Source: a virus
Direction: 5' to 3' (one strand)
DNA length: 23,556 bases
Virus record (IMG/VR): IMGVR_UViG_3300046369_000808
Coordinates: 1 to 23,556 of that record
In this document: piece by piece, positions 13,371 to 19,711 of the stretch
Numbering within the stretch: position 1 is the stretch's first letter
Layout: each line of letters begins with the position of its first letter
Program-made: the position numbers and the translations under genes
Notes under the pieces: generated by a model
Seen by the model: only the letters and a program-made list of their open reading frames with translations
What the model was told of the DNA's origin: nothing
Databases searched by the model: none

Positions 13371-13541
13371 TTATTTATCTGAGAATGGTTTTTTAGAAAC
13401 AAATTCGTTAAGACGCTCGGCTTCTTTAAGTACTTCTTCTGTAGTAGGCATATCTTCAGGATTTTTTGCTTTTGCCTGAAGTATCTCTTTCGCCTCTCTT
13501 ACCAAATCCAAACGTATCTCGTATGGTGTTTTGTTAGACAT
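13371..13541 (-). CDS. 56-aa conserved small phage protein
   Basis: The frame runs from ATG at 13541 to TAA at 13371. The product begins MSNKTPYEIRLDLVREAKEI and continues with ILQAKAKNPEDMPTTEEVLKEAERLNEFV. It is an acidic helical protein of a kind I associate with marine T4-like phages. AAAGGAT is the ribosome binding site and GATAAATA at 13575-13582 the likely late promoter. A strong terminator follows the stop, so the gene is probably a monocistronic late unit. Function is unknown. Confidence 0.75.
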   Translation of the reverse strand: MSNKTPYEIRLDLVREAKEILQAKAKNPEDMPTTEEVLKEAERLNEFVSKKPFSDK

Positions 13542-13574
13542 CTTTTAATCCTTTAACCTATGTTATTATGCATC

Positions 13575-13582
13575 TATTTATC
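13575..13582 (-). promoter_or_regulatory. late promoter of the 56-aa gene
   Basis: Minus strand GATAAATA, 33 bp before the ATG at 13541. Here a normal leader and a Shine-Dalgarno sequence follow, unlike the 5-nt class. Confidence 0.6.
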
Positions 13583-13615
13583 GTGAATCTGATGTGCCAT
13601 TAAAACTATGTATTG

Positions 13616-13873
13616 CTATTTCTTTTTCTTTAATTTGGTAATTTCTTTTTCTAAATTATCTAATCTTTCTGCAATCAATGGAAACTGCTTTCTAAACTTT
13701 GCGTCCTTTTTAGCAACTTCTATATCGTATTTAACTGCAAGGTATTCCATAAAGTTATCAACTTTCTTTTGAAACCATATCCCCATTTTAGTTTTCTGAA
13801 ACCACTGATAAAAACTACTACCTATAATGCTAGATAGTATTGCCTTTAGTGATAGTATAATTAACCAATTCAT
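13616..13873 (-). CDS. 85-aa membrane-anchored coiled-coil protein
   Basis: One N-terminal hydrophobic segment (WLIILSLKAILSSIIGSSFYQWF, about 3-25) is followed by a charged helix ending in a coiled-coil with a lysine run (ERLDNLEKEITKLKKKK). This is an inner-membrane anchor with a soluble tail; a lysis accessory role is possible since the neighbour is a lipase. AAGGATAT upstream is the ribosome binding site. It starts 9 bp past the lipase stop. Confidence 0.7.
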   Translation of the reverse strand: MNWLIILSLKAILSSIIGSSFYQWFQKTKMGIWFQKKVDNFMEYLAVKYDIEVAKKDAKFRKQFPLIAERLDNLEKEITKLKKKK

Positions 13874-13882
13874 AATATATCC

Positions 13883-14689
13883 TTATTTAGGTAATTGTTC
13901 GCCGCTATCATCCATGTTGTATAAGTATTCATGGTACAATCCCATACTATGATCAGCAAAGCCATCTATTAAATTAAAAGATTTAAGTGCCATCCAATGA
14001 CCTCTACATTTATCTTTAAAACGTTGTGACCAAGTTGCTGGCCTAATGTTACCATATGTATTAATATATCTTAATACTCCGCTATGTTTAAAACATAAGA
14101 ATGAAGGAGGTACTGCTGTAACGGCATCGTTATTGTTTCTATATCTATAATATTTAATACCGTCTAATGCTGGTAAAAATGCCTTTGTGCCAACTCTAGG
14201 TTGTCCAAATGTATGTAGTCCGCCATTAGGTTTCAGCTCAGCCGCAACTAGTACTGCCATTGCTCCGCCTAAACTATGTCCTGTGACCCATAAAGTTTTG
14301 TTGCCTTTCTTATCATGTTTTGCAAGTGCTTCTTTAATACCAGGAATAACCTTATCATACTCTGCATAAAATCCTCTATGTACTCTACCTGCTATATGAT
14401 GTTTTACTGGAAACATTTTTAAGTCTGCAAGTACATCATTTATTGCTGTAGGCTCTGTACCTCTACAAGCAATAAGTACATCTGTTTTATCACTCATTAC
14501 ATATGCCTGTGCACCGTCTACATCTATAAATGTTGGTGGTAATGGTTTATTTAAAAACTTTTTAAGTGGTGCTAAGTCCTTTATACCCGGTCTTGCTACT
14601 AAAAGTTCCTCTGGTGATTGATAACATTGATGAGCATACATACTCAACAACAAACCGCGATCGCGGTACGACATATCTTTTACTGACAT
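13883..14689 (-). CDS. class 3 lipase (alpha/beta hydrolase)
   Basis: This 268-residue protein has the lipase class 3 signature VTGHSLGGAMAVL (135-147; nucleophile S139), LIACRGTEP (72-80; oxyanion strand), LHTFGQPRVGTKAF (158-171), YRNNNDAVTAVPP (183-195; catalytic D188) and DHSMGLY (246-252; catalytic H247). The full triad is present. The family cleaves acylglycerols or phospholipids. There is no signal peptide, so it would meet host membrane lipids from inside or after lysis. AAGGAG lies before the ATG. The late promoter at 14725-14732 suggests late expression, which fits a role in lysis or envelope damage; lipid scavenging is an alternative. Confidence 0.9.
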   Translation of the reverse strand: MSVKDMSYRDRGLLLSMYAHQCYQSPEELLVARPGIKDLAPLKKFLNKPLPPTFIDVDGAQAYVMSDKTDVLIACRGTEPTAINDVLADLKMFPVKHHIAGRVHRGFYAEYDKVIPGIKEALAKHDKKGNKTLWVTGHSLGGAMAVLVAAELKPNGGLHTFGQPRVGTKAFLPALDGIKYYRYRNNNDAVTAVPPSFLCFKHSGVLRYINTYGNIRPATWSQRFKDKCRGHWMALKSFNLIDGFADHSMGLYHEYLYNMDDSGEQLPK

Positions 14690-14724
14690 TTGTTACTCCT
14701 TAATAATAAATATTATTATAGTAG

Positions 14725-14732
14725 TATTTATC
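14725..14732 (-). promoter_or_regulatory. late promoter of the lipase gene
   Basis: Minus strand GATAAATA, 35 bp before the lipase ATG, followed by a leader with AAGGAG. Confidence 0.6.
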
Positions 14733-14758
14733 AGTTTAGACTATATTATATTGCTCCA

Positions 14759-15352
14759 TTAACCATTTTTTCTTTTGTATGAAGTATCTCCATCTGCATA
14801 CTTGTGATTGATCTCACTATGGTGTTGTTCATCTGCTCTTACTTTTTTAATTAGATCACTTAGTTTAGCAGTCTTTTTCATCTTATAATACTTTATTGCT
14901 AATTCAGGAGCAGGAACATTTTCTACTACTCCACTCTCAACCATAGCCAAATAATCTGTATAACTGCGGACTGCTTCTTCTTCAAAGTAACCTATCATTC
15001 TGTGTGCTGTTTTATAATCTATTGCATAAAGTAATGCATAAAATATCATAAAGATAAATTGTGCTAACAAAACTAGTAGCCTTTCAACAATGTTTGGTTT
15101 AGCAATCTCTATAAAGAACATTAAATGCATTCTTTCGTTTTCTGCTTCTGCCAACATTTCTCTGATATCAGGACCGTATCCTGTTTTCATTTTACGCAAA
15201 CTTTTGAAATGTAATATCATACCTGCTACCATGCCTGGCACACCTGCTACGGTTTCTAATACTACTGCTCTGTGTCCATATCTTTTTGCAAAAAAAGTAT
15301 CAGCCATAAAACGGAAAAACTTGGTCATACTCATTGCAAAAACATTTCTCAT
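14759..15352 (-). CDS. aox: alternative oxidase (di-iron quinol oxidase)
   Basis: This 197-residue protein has all four alternative-oxidase motifs: LETVAGVPGMVAGMILHFKSLR (32-53, ligand E33), AENERMHL (70-77, E73 and H76), EEEAVRSYTDYL (124-135, one of the glutamates) and RADEQHHSEINH (172-183, E175 and H178). All six predicted iron ligands are present. The enzyme oxidises quinol and reduces oxygen to water without pumping protons. Hydrophobic stretches at 36-48 and 92-112 fit its monotopic membrane binding. It is shorter than plant enzymes, as expected for a core domain. The related plastoquinol oxidase (PTOX) is known in cyanophages; here the ferredoxin next door points to a heterotroph. 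Its ATG overlaps the 48-aa gene stop as ATGA. Confidence 0.93.
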   Translation of the reverse strand: MRNVFAMSMTKFFRFMADTFFAKRYGHRAVVLETVAGVPGMVAGMILHFKSLRKMKTGYGPDIREMLAEAENERMHLMFFIEIAKPNIVERLLVLLAQFIFMIFYALLYAIDYKTAHRMIGYFEEEAVRSYTDYLAMVESGVVENVPAPELAIKYYKMKKTAKLSDLIKKVRADEQHHSEINHKYADGDTSYKRKNG

Positions 15353-15495
15353 TCTTGTTTGTCCTTGTACTTTTCTTTACGTGGTATTACTTTAGTTTTG
15401 TCTTTCTCTACTCTATGGCCGTAGGCAGTTTCTGTATCAAACAGTACTCGATGAAATCTAGTCTTCGGGACTTCTTTCTTAATTTTCTTCGACAT
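15349..15495 (-). CDS. 48-aa basic linker gene between ferredoxin and oxidase
   Basis: The ATG at 15495 lies inside the last codons of the ferredoxin gene, and the TGA overlaps the oxidase ATG. The product starts [20 protein letters not shown], ends [10 protein letters not shown], and is strongly charged. No family is recognised. The double overlap shows it is translated with the oxidase, so it may help maturation or simply pass ribosomes on. Confidence 0.65.
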   Translation of the reverse strand: MSKKIKKEVPKTRFHRVLFDTETAYGHRVEKDKTKVIPRKEKYKDKQE

Positions 15496-15814
15496 GATTT
15501 TCACCTATTGCTATTGCCTCATCTATACTATACGGACTTTCATGTGCCATTGGCTCTTTTGTTTCCGCAATGTTAGGCCATATATCAGCCATTTTTGCAT
15601 TTATTTCTATAAACGGTATTTGTTCTGCAGGTAATTCGTCATCGCTCCAAATCGCTTCTACAGGACATTCTGGTTCGCACAAAGCACAATCAATACACTC
15701 ATCAGGATTGATTACCAGCATGTCTGGTCCTTCATAGAAACAGTCTACAGGACAAACCTCTACGCATTTTGTGTCTTTACATCCGACACATGGACTACCT
15801 ACTACAAAACTCAT
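15479..15814 (-). CDS. fdxA: 7Fe ferredoxin, FdxA/Azotobacter FdI type
   Basis: This 111-residue protein closely follows Azotobacter ferredoxin I. C9, C17 and C50 correspond to the 3Fe-4S ligands; C21, C40, C43 and C46 to the 4Fe-4S ligands; C12 and C25 to the extra cysteines. [11 protein letters not shown] (20-30) and [15 protein letters not shown] (37-51) are nearly canonical, and the C-terminal extension ([15 protein letters not shown]) is also of FdI type. It is a low-potential electron carrier in the cytoplasm. The start lies 5 nt after a perfect late promoter and below a consensus sigma70-like promoter, so it may be expressed in both phases. It heads the ferredoxin, 48-aa and oxidase unit. 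Confidence 0.93.
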   Translation of the reverse strand: MSFVVGSPCVGCKDTKCVEVCPVDCFYEGPDMLVINPDECIDCALCEPECPVEAIWSDDELPAEQIPFIEINAKMADIWPNIAETKEPMAHESPYSIDEAIAIGENHVEEN

Positions 15815-15819
15815 AAACG

Positions 15820-15827
15820 TATTTATA
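15820..15827 (-). promoter_or_regulatory. perfect T4 late promoter, 5 nt before fdxA ATG
   Basis: Minus strand TATAAATA, five bases (CGTTT), then ATG at 15814. An exact consensus match with no Shine-Dalgarno sequence between it and the ATG. Confidence 0.75.
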
Positions 15828-15837
15828 TAAAATTGTT

Positions 15838-15865
15838 ATTATATATGAAATATTATCAATGTCAA
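15838..15865 (-). promoter_or_regulatory. sigma70-like early promoter of the ferredoxin/oxidase unit
   Basis: Minus strand TTGACA (15860-15865), a 16-bp spacer and TATAAT (15838-15843). Both boxes are perfect. The -35 overlaps the stop of the 55-aa membrane-protein gene. With the late octamer at 15820 it makes a tandem early/late promoter. Confidence 0.82.
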
Positions 15866-16029
15866 CTATTAATAATCAACGATGCTAAAAGCAAGAGCAA
15901 TGATATGGTTCCTAAGAAGAAAAAGGCTACGAGAAATGCAAACCAAATGATTGCCATTGGCTTAATTTCAAATTTGTCTTCGGATTTTTTACCAACGCCT
16001 AATACAGCCTTGATTGCATTTGCTATCAA
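15862..16029 (-). CDS. 55-aa small membrane protein, TTG start proposed
   Basis: The frame from TTG at 16029 to TGA at 15862 encodes a soluble amphipathic start (IANAIKAVLGVGKKSEDKFEI) and a long hydrophobic helix (IIWFAFLVAFFFLGTISLLLLLASLII). The TTG overlaps the stop of the 59-aa gene by 2 bp, which supports coupling. An internal ATG would leave about 31 residues. Function is unknown. Confidence 0.5.
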   Translation of the reverse strand: MIANAIKAVLGVGKKSEDKFEIKPMAIIWFAFLVAFFFLGTISLLLLLASLIINS

Positions 16030-16205
16030 AACAAATACTGGTTAAATAACATTACTGCTAACATCATTCCAAATACAACAACCTGTACCACTGCTGGGAT
16101 AACTACAAACAACTTCATTACATTAAAGTCGCCTTTCATAAAGAAGTCTGTTTCCATCCATTCTGCCTGTTCTTCAGGCGTTGCATCTTTTACTACGTTA
16201 TTCAT
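16026..16205 (-). CDS. 59-aa small membrane protein
   Basis: The start is taken at the ATG at 16205 (MNNVVKDATPEEQAEWMETD), which has AAGGAT 4-5 nt upstream. A longer frame to 16238 lacks such a site. The N-terminal half is acidic and soluble; the C-terminal half is one hydrophobic helix (LFVVIPAVVQVVVFGMMLAVMLF). It belongs to the micro-ORF cluster. Function is unknown. Confidence 0.65.
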   Translation of the reverse strand: MNNVVKDATPEEQAEWMETDFFMKGDFNVMKLFVVIPAVVQVVVFGMMLAVMLFNQYLF

Positions 16206-16212
16206 ACTATCC

Positions 16213-16275
16213 TTAGTTTGTTGGATGCCAAGGAGCAATCCAATATTTAAAAAATACTCTTTTAAATTCTTTCAT
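16213..16275 (-). CDS. possible 20-aa micro-ORF
   Basis: The ATG overlaps the stop of the 41-aa frame as TGATG and the frame ends with TAA before the 59-aa gene. The predicted peptide is MKEFKRVFFKYWIAPWHPTN. There is no ribosome binding site of its own. The overlap is the only support. Confidence 0.25.
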   Translation of the reverse strand: MKEFKRVFFKYWIAPWHPTN

Positions 16276-16400
16276 CAAAACAAAACTGATAGACATAAAA
16301 ACCAACTTCCCCAAAGTAGGGCATAACATAATGCCTCTAATTTGTCGCCTGTCTTTTTGAATATCCCTGATTTGTCTATAAATTTATATACTAATGTCAC
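16275..16400 (-). CDS. 41-aa small membrane protein, GTG start proposed
   Basis: GTG at 16400 follows the stop of the 79-aa gene by 1 bp. The product has a charged start (VYKFIDKSGIFKKTGDKLE) and one hydrophobic helix (ALCYALLWGSWFLCLSVLF). The packing and the membrane-helix pattern support it; the non-ATG start and weak ribosome binding site count against. Confidence 0.45.
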   Translation of the reverse strand: MTLVYKFIDKSGIFKKTGDKLEALCYALLWGSWFLCLSVLF

Positions 16401-16401
16401 T

Positions 16402-16641
16402 TTATATTCTCACTATTTCTATTTCGTCATTTCTGTATGTGCTTTCTGATATGTTCATGTTATCTAATATCATTGTGACTTGACTGCGTAATGCTGGGTT
16501 TTCCCCTACTGTACCTGTTTTAATTACTATTGGTAAATTAAACATTCTATCTGCAATCCTCTCCCTTAATCTATTTCCTAACTCTTCCTTCTCGTACTTT
16601 CTTACATCTATGACTTCGTTATTATTAACTAGCCATTCCAT
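16402..16641 (-). CDS. 79-aa unknown soluble protein
   Basis: A charged helical first half (VRKYEKEELGNRLRERIADRM) is followed by a probable beta/alpha second half (TMILDNMNISESTYRNDEIEIVRI). No family is recognised. GGGGAT about 6 nt before the ATG is a fair Shine-Dalgarno sequence. It is the only clearly soluble member of the middle of the micro-ORF cluster. Confidence 0.65.
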   Translation of the reverse strand: MEWLVNNNEVIDVRKYEKEELGNRLRERIADRMFNLPIVIKTGTVGENPALRSQVTMILDNMNISESTYRNDEIEIVRI

Positions 16642-16642
16642 G

Positions 16643-16744
16643 CTATATCCCCGGCGTTATCGCCACTAAAGAAATTATAAATATTGTTGCCAGAGCGGTA
16701 ACTTCAACTTGATCTTTAATTTTGCTTAATTTTTTCTCGCTCAT
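16643..16744 (-). CDS. 33-aa small membrane protein
   Basis: ATG at 16744 with GGAG upstream; stop at 16643, 1 bp before the 79-aa gene. The peptide starts MSEKKLSKIKDQVEV and continues as a single hydrophobic helix (ALATIFIISLVAITPGI). It overlaps the 45-aa frame by 29 bp. Confidence 0.5.
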   Translation of the reverse strand: MSEKKLSKIKDQVEVTALATIFIISLVAITPGI

Positions 16745-16853
16745 CACTAATGCTCCAGTCAACAATCTCCCGAACACTTCGTAATGCACCGTATAGGTTG
16801 TCGGATGTCTGTATAGACATACTTAACCATATTGTGAATAAACTTCTTATCAT
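16716..16853 (-). CDS. possible 45-aa protein at the head of the micro-ORF cluster
   Basis: The frame from ATG at 16853 to TAA at 16716 gives MIRSLFTIWLSMSIQTSDNL and then a charged C-terminus (VREIVDWSISDEREKIKQN) that looks like a real helix. An internal ATG at 16820 is possible. No clear ribosome binding site is seen. It lies 45 bp below the late promoter at 16899-16906. Confidence 0.4.
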   Translation of the reverse strand: MIRSLFTIWLSMSIQTSDNLYGALRSVREIVDWSISDEREKIKQN

Positions 16854-16898
16854 GATGGGAGGTTGATATAATTTCAGTTTATATTATGTTATACTGGG

Positions 16899-16906
16899 TA
16901 TTTATA
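16899..16906 (-). promoter_or_regulatory. perfect T4 late promoter of the micro-ORF cluster
   Basis: Minus strand TATAAATA in the 116-bp gap after the PP-loop gene. It is the only promoter I see for the seven micro-ORFs between 16853 and 15862. Confidence 0.65.
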
Positions 16907-16969
16907 CACATGCATTTGAAACACCTAGAATATAGGCTGATTTTGGATTATTTGGTATTTTAGTGTATT

Positions 16970-18064
16970 TTAAAAATCGAATTTGTATCGATTTACAGGA
17001 TTTGCTTCTGTTTTTATTATTTCTTTTTTATAATCTTTATACAAATTATACAAAATATCAGGCATTATTATGTTCCTGCCTCTCTTACCCTTACCTACAA
17101 TAGACTTTCTGTTTTTCAACATCATGCCTACAGTCTTAGGAGCTCTATCATGCATCGGAAATCTATATAGCATATCAAACTGATTATACACACCACTTTC
17201 AGATGCTAATATTTTCTTTAAAGATTCAAATCCTGTTGTTTCAGACTTCTGCGGTATTAATCCTTCTATAATATTATTGTACCATGCATATTTAAACAGG
17301 TAATTATCTGTTCTGTAAGGACTACGTGAACGGTACAGTTTGTTATCATCTATTTTAACATTTCTTCCATCGTTCTCTATGTAGATTTTTTCTTTCTTAA
17401 CCACATCTATATTATTTTTAAAACCAGCATAAACCAATTCAGGAGAATGGTAGTATATATCTCGTAAGCATGTAATATTGTTTTTGTTACAAAATAAGTA
17501 ATAAGGAGATAATATATCATGATAAAAATTATCACTCATTCTCATTTTGTGTTCTTTATTTTCAGAATCATATTTAAATAATGGAGGATCTCCTCCCATT
17601 AATATATTATCTATACCATAGTCTGATTTTAATATATCTAACCAATGCAGATGTACAGCAAGTTGAGGACTAAAGTTAGCATATTGTTTACCGTAATTAA
17701 AATGTAAATTTCTAGTAAAGAAATTGGATAAATCTATATCTATTATCTTTAGAGGAATATTATTAATATCAGATACATGCTGTGCCATATAAACATCTTC
17801 TGCATTACAAATTGTGCCGTTCCATATAGACCTATATGTATAGGCTGTAATATCTTTTTTAAGTTCTTTTGCAAGTGCTAAACTAAACTGACTATCAAGG
17901 CCACCACTTAAAGAAATATTTACTTTACTAATATCTTTTAATAAATCATTAGCACAAGACAAGACAGACTTGTTTGTTTCTTTGGCCAAGAACTTTACAT
18001 AGAATGCTTCAGACAAATCTATCTGTATGCCTGGGGTGTTTCCTAATTCTAAATAAGTTTCCAT
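16970..18064 (-). CDS. asparagine-synthase-like PP-loop ATP pyrophosphatase
   Basis: This 364-residue protein has VNISLSGGLDSQFSLALAKEL (48-68), the PP-loop SGGLDS of N-type ATP pyrophosphatases. The following NNIPLKIIDIDL and NILMGGDPPLF segments match the asparagine-synthase synthetase domain. It has no N-terminal glutaminase domain, so it would use free ammonia or another amine. The family adenylates a carboxylate and forms an amide; relatives close beta-lactam and lasso-peptide rings. The C-terminal 100 residues are basic and unusual. The substrate is unknown. No good promoter or Shine-Dalgarno sequence is visible before the ATG at 18064. It is divergent from the subtilase gene. Confidence 0.8.
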   Translation of the reverse strand: METYLELGNTPGIQIDLSEAFYVKFLAKETNKSVLSCANDLLKDISKVNISLSGGLDSQFSLALAKELKKDITAYTYRSIWNGTICNAEDVYMAQHVSDINNIPLKIIDIDLSNFFTRNLHFNYGKQYANFSPQLAVHLHWLDILKSDYGIDNILMGGDPPLFKYDSENKEHKMRMSDNFYHDILSPYYLFCNKNNITCLRDIYYHSPELVYAGFKNNIDVVKKEKIYIENDGRNVKIDDNKLYRSRSPYRTDNYLFKYAWYNNIIEGLIPQKSETTGFESLKKILASESGVYNQFDMLYRFPMHDRAPKTVGMMLKNRKSIVGKGKRGRNIIMPDILYNLYKDYKKEIIKTEANPVNRYKFDF

Positions 18065-18089
18065 AAATAAATTAAATTTTGCTTAATAT

Positions 18090-18097
18090 GATAAATA
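18090..18097 (+). promoter_or_regulatory. late promoter of the subtilase gene
   Basis: Plus strand GATAAATA, 46 bp before the ATG at 18144. A conventional leader with GGAGA follows. Confidence 0.6.
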
Positions 18098-18143
18098 CAT
18101 ATAGTAAATAGTTATCAAAAACTTTTAAATTTGGAGATTTATA

Positions 18144-19667
18144 ATGGCGGCATATATTGTAGCACTTAACAGCGGAACCCATGCAGATGCAACGGCGGCA
18201 CAGAATGCCATCACAGGTGCGGGGGCAACAATTACGGAAACGTACAGTTTTAACTTAACATATAAAATAGATTGTACTGCAGAACAACTTGCCGCAATAA
18301 GTGGCGTATTGCATAGTTCTTTAGACGATGCGACAGAAGATTTAGCATCACAATACTCAACAGATCATTTAAAATTCCTTTGTAATGACGTAACTAATAG
18401 TTTAGCAACGGCATATGATCCTCTTAAAACAGGTACAGATAGCCATGTTTATTTACTAGACACTGGTATTAATGCAAGTCATACAGAATTCGGCAGTTCT
18501 ACTATAAACAACTTACATAGTTTATATACAGTAGACGGCAATCCAGATTACGCAGATTCAACTGGTCACGGTACTGCAATGGCAAGTTTGATTAATGGAG
18601 ACAATATTGGTGTTTCACCAAATGCTACATTACATAACGTAAAAGTTATGAATGCATCGACTACATCCTTAACAGTAGGTAACATGGTTGGTGCTCTAAA
18701 CGAAGTATTAGTACACCATCAAGCAAACACTCCAAGTAAAGTTAAAGCAGTTTGTATCCCATGGATCACTGCTAAAAATAATTTAATTGATGCTAAACTA
18801 GAAGAATTAGAATCACATAACTTAATGGTTGTATGTTCAGCAGGTAACAATGCCGCTGATGCAGACAATTACTCTCCAGCAGGTTTAGACCAAGTTATGA
18901 CTGTAGGCTCACATAATGCAAGTTATGTAGTTGGTGGTTTTGGTGCTAATGCAACTTGGGAAGGTGGCGACGCTGGATCTAACTTAGGGGAAGAGGTTGA
19001 TATTTATGCATTAGGTTCTAATGTAAGTATTGCTGATCACAGTAATACATCAAACTACGGCTCGGCATACGGAACAAGTGGCTCTACAGCCATAGTTGCA
19101 GGATTATCTGCACAATATGTAGAATCACATCCTAGTGCAACTGCAACACAAATTAAATCATTCATGGTAGCAGAAGGAGGAGTACGTGGTAGAGGAGCAA
19201 ATATAACTTTTGATTCCGCACTTGTAACTTCAACTGGTGCTAACGTGTCATTACTAAAAAAATCTATAGCACTTAGTCCTCAAACTAACGATGTTAATTT
19301 AGCATCTTATCCTTCAGGTATTATACTTACAGTTGCTAACGGGCAAACTGGAACAGTAAACGTTGGACTTAACTCAGAGGCTTCTAATGTTAGTGTATTA
19401 GCATTTAGTCCTGTACCACCATTTGCAACCTTTAATACAGGTACTGGTGTTTGTGCTGTAGACACAACAAGTAATATGACAGGCGTAAATGTTCCTGGTA
19501 AGTACCACTTTGCTGTAAGAGGAGAAATAGGCGGTGTTACTAAAGTAGAAGAATTCACAATCGGCGTATATACTACAAGTGAAGAAGAACTAGATGCGGC
19601 TAATGAATTTTACTATGATGGTTCAAGTTACGACCAAGTTGTAAACTTTAACTCTACTAAAGAGTAA
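18144..19667 (+). CDS. subtilisin-like serine protease (S8 family) with I9-type prodomain
   Basis: This 507-residue protein has an N-terminal I9-inhibitor-like region (3-70). The subtilase domain follows, with catalytic D106 in LLDTGIN, H142 in GHGTAMAS, oxyanion N235 in SAGNN and S312 in GTSGSTAIVAG. The usual proline of GTSxAxP is replaced. Residues about 375-475 look like an Ig-type beta-sandwich, followed by a short acidic tail. There is no signal peptide, so it is cytoplasmic or packaged. The catalytic set is complete and the prodomain suggests self-cleavage. GGAGA precedes the ATG. It may mature virion proteins, act on host proteins, or process a substrate of the neighbouring modification enzymes. 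Confidence 0.92.
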   Translation: MAAYIVALNSGTHADATAAQNAITGAGATITETYSFNLTYKIDCTAEQLAAISGVLHSSLDDATEDLASQYSTDHLKFLCNDVTNSLATAYDPLKTGTDSHVYLLDTGINASHTEFGSSTINNLHSLYTVDGNPDYADSTGHGTAMASLINGDNIGVSPNATLHNVKVMNASTTSLTVGNMVGALNEVLVHHQANTPSKVKAVCIPWITAKNNLIDAKLEELESHNLMVVCSAGNNAADADNYSPAGLDQVMTVGSHNASYVVGGFGANATWEGGDAGSNLGEEVDIYALGSNVSIADHSNTSNYGSAYGTSGSTAIVAGLSAQYVESHPSATATQIKSFMVAEGGVRGRGANITFDSALVTSTGANVSLLKKSIALSPQTNDVNLASYPSGIILTVANGQTGTVNVGLNSEASNVSVLAFSPVPPFATFNTGTGVCAVDTTSNMTGVNVPGKYHFAVRGEIGGVTKVEEFTIGVYTTSEEELDAANEFYYDGSSYDQVVNFNSTKE

Positions 19668-19698
19668 TCGTTCTTTACAAACAAATCTTATAAGATCT

Positions 19699-19706
19699 AT
19701 TAAATA
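19699..19706 (+). promoter_or_regulatory. late-promoter-like octamer, 5 nt before ATG
   Basis: Plus strand ATTAAATA, five bases (GAGAT), then ATG at 19712. The core TAAATA is intact. The context AAATAGAGATATG equals that of the Fe/2OG-like gene. Confidence 0.5.
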
Positions 19707-19711
19707 GAGAT

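Noticed and set aside
15090-15395. Plus-strand open frame across the alternative oxidase
   Set aside because: Antisense to conserved oxidase motifs, with no support of its own.
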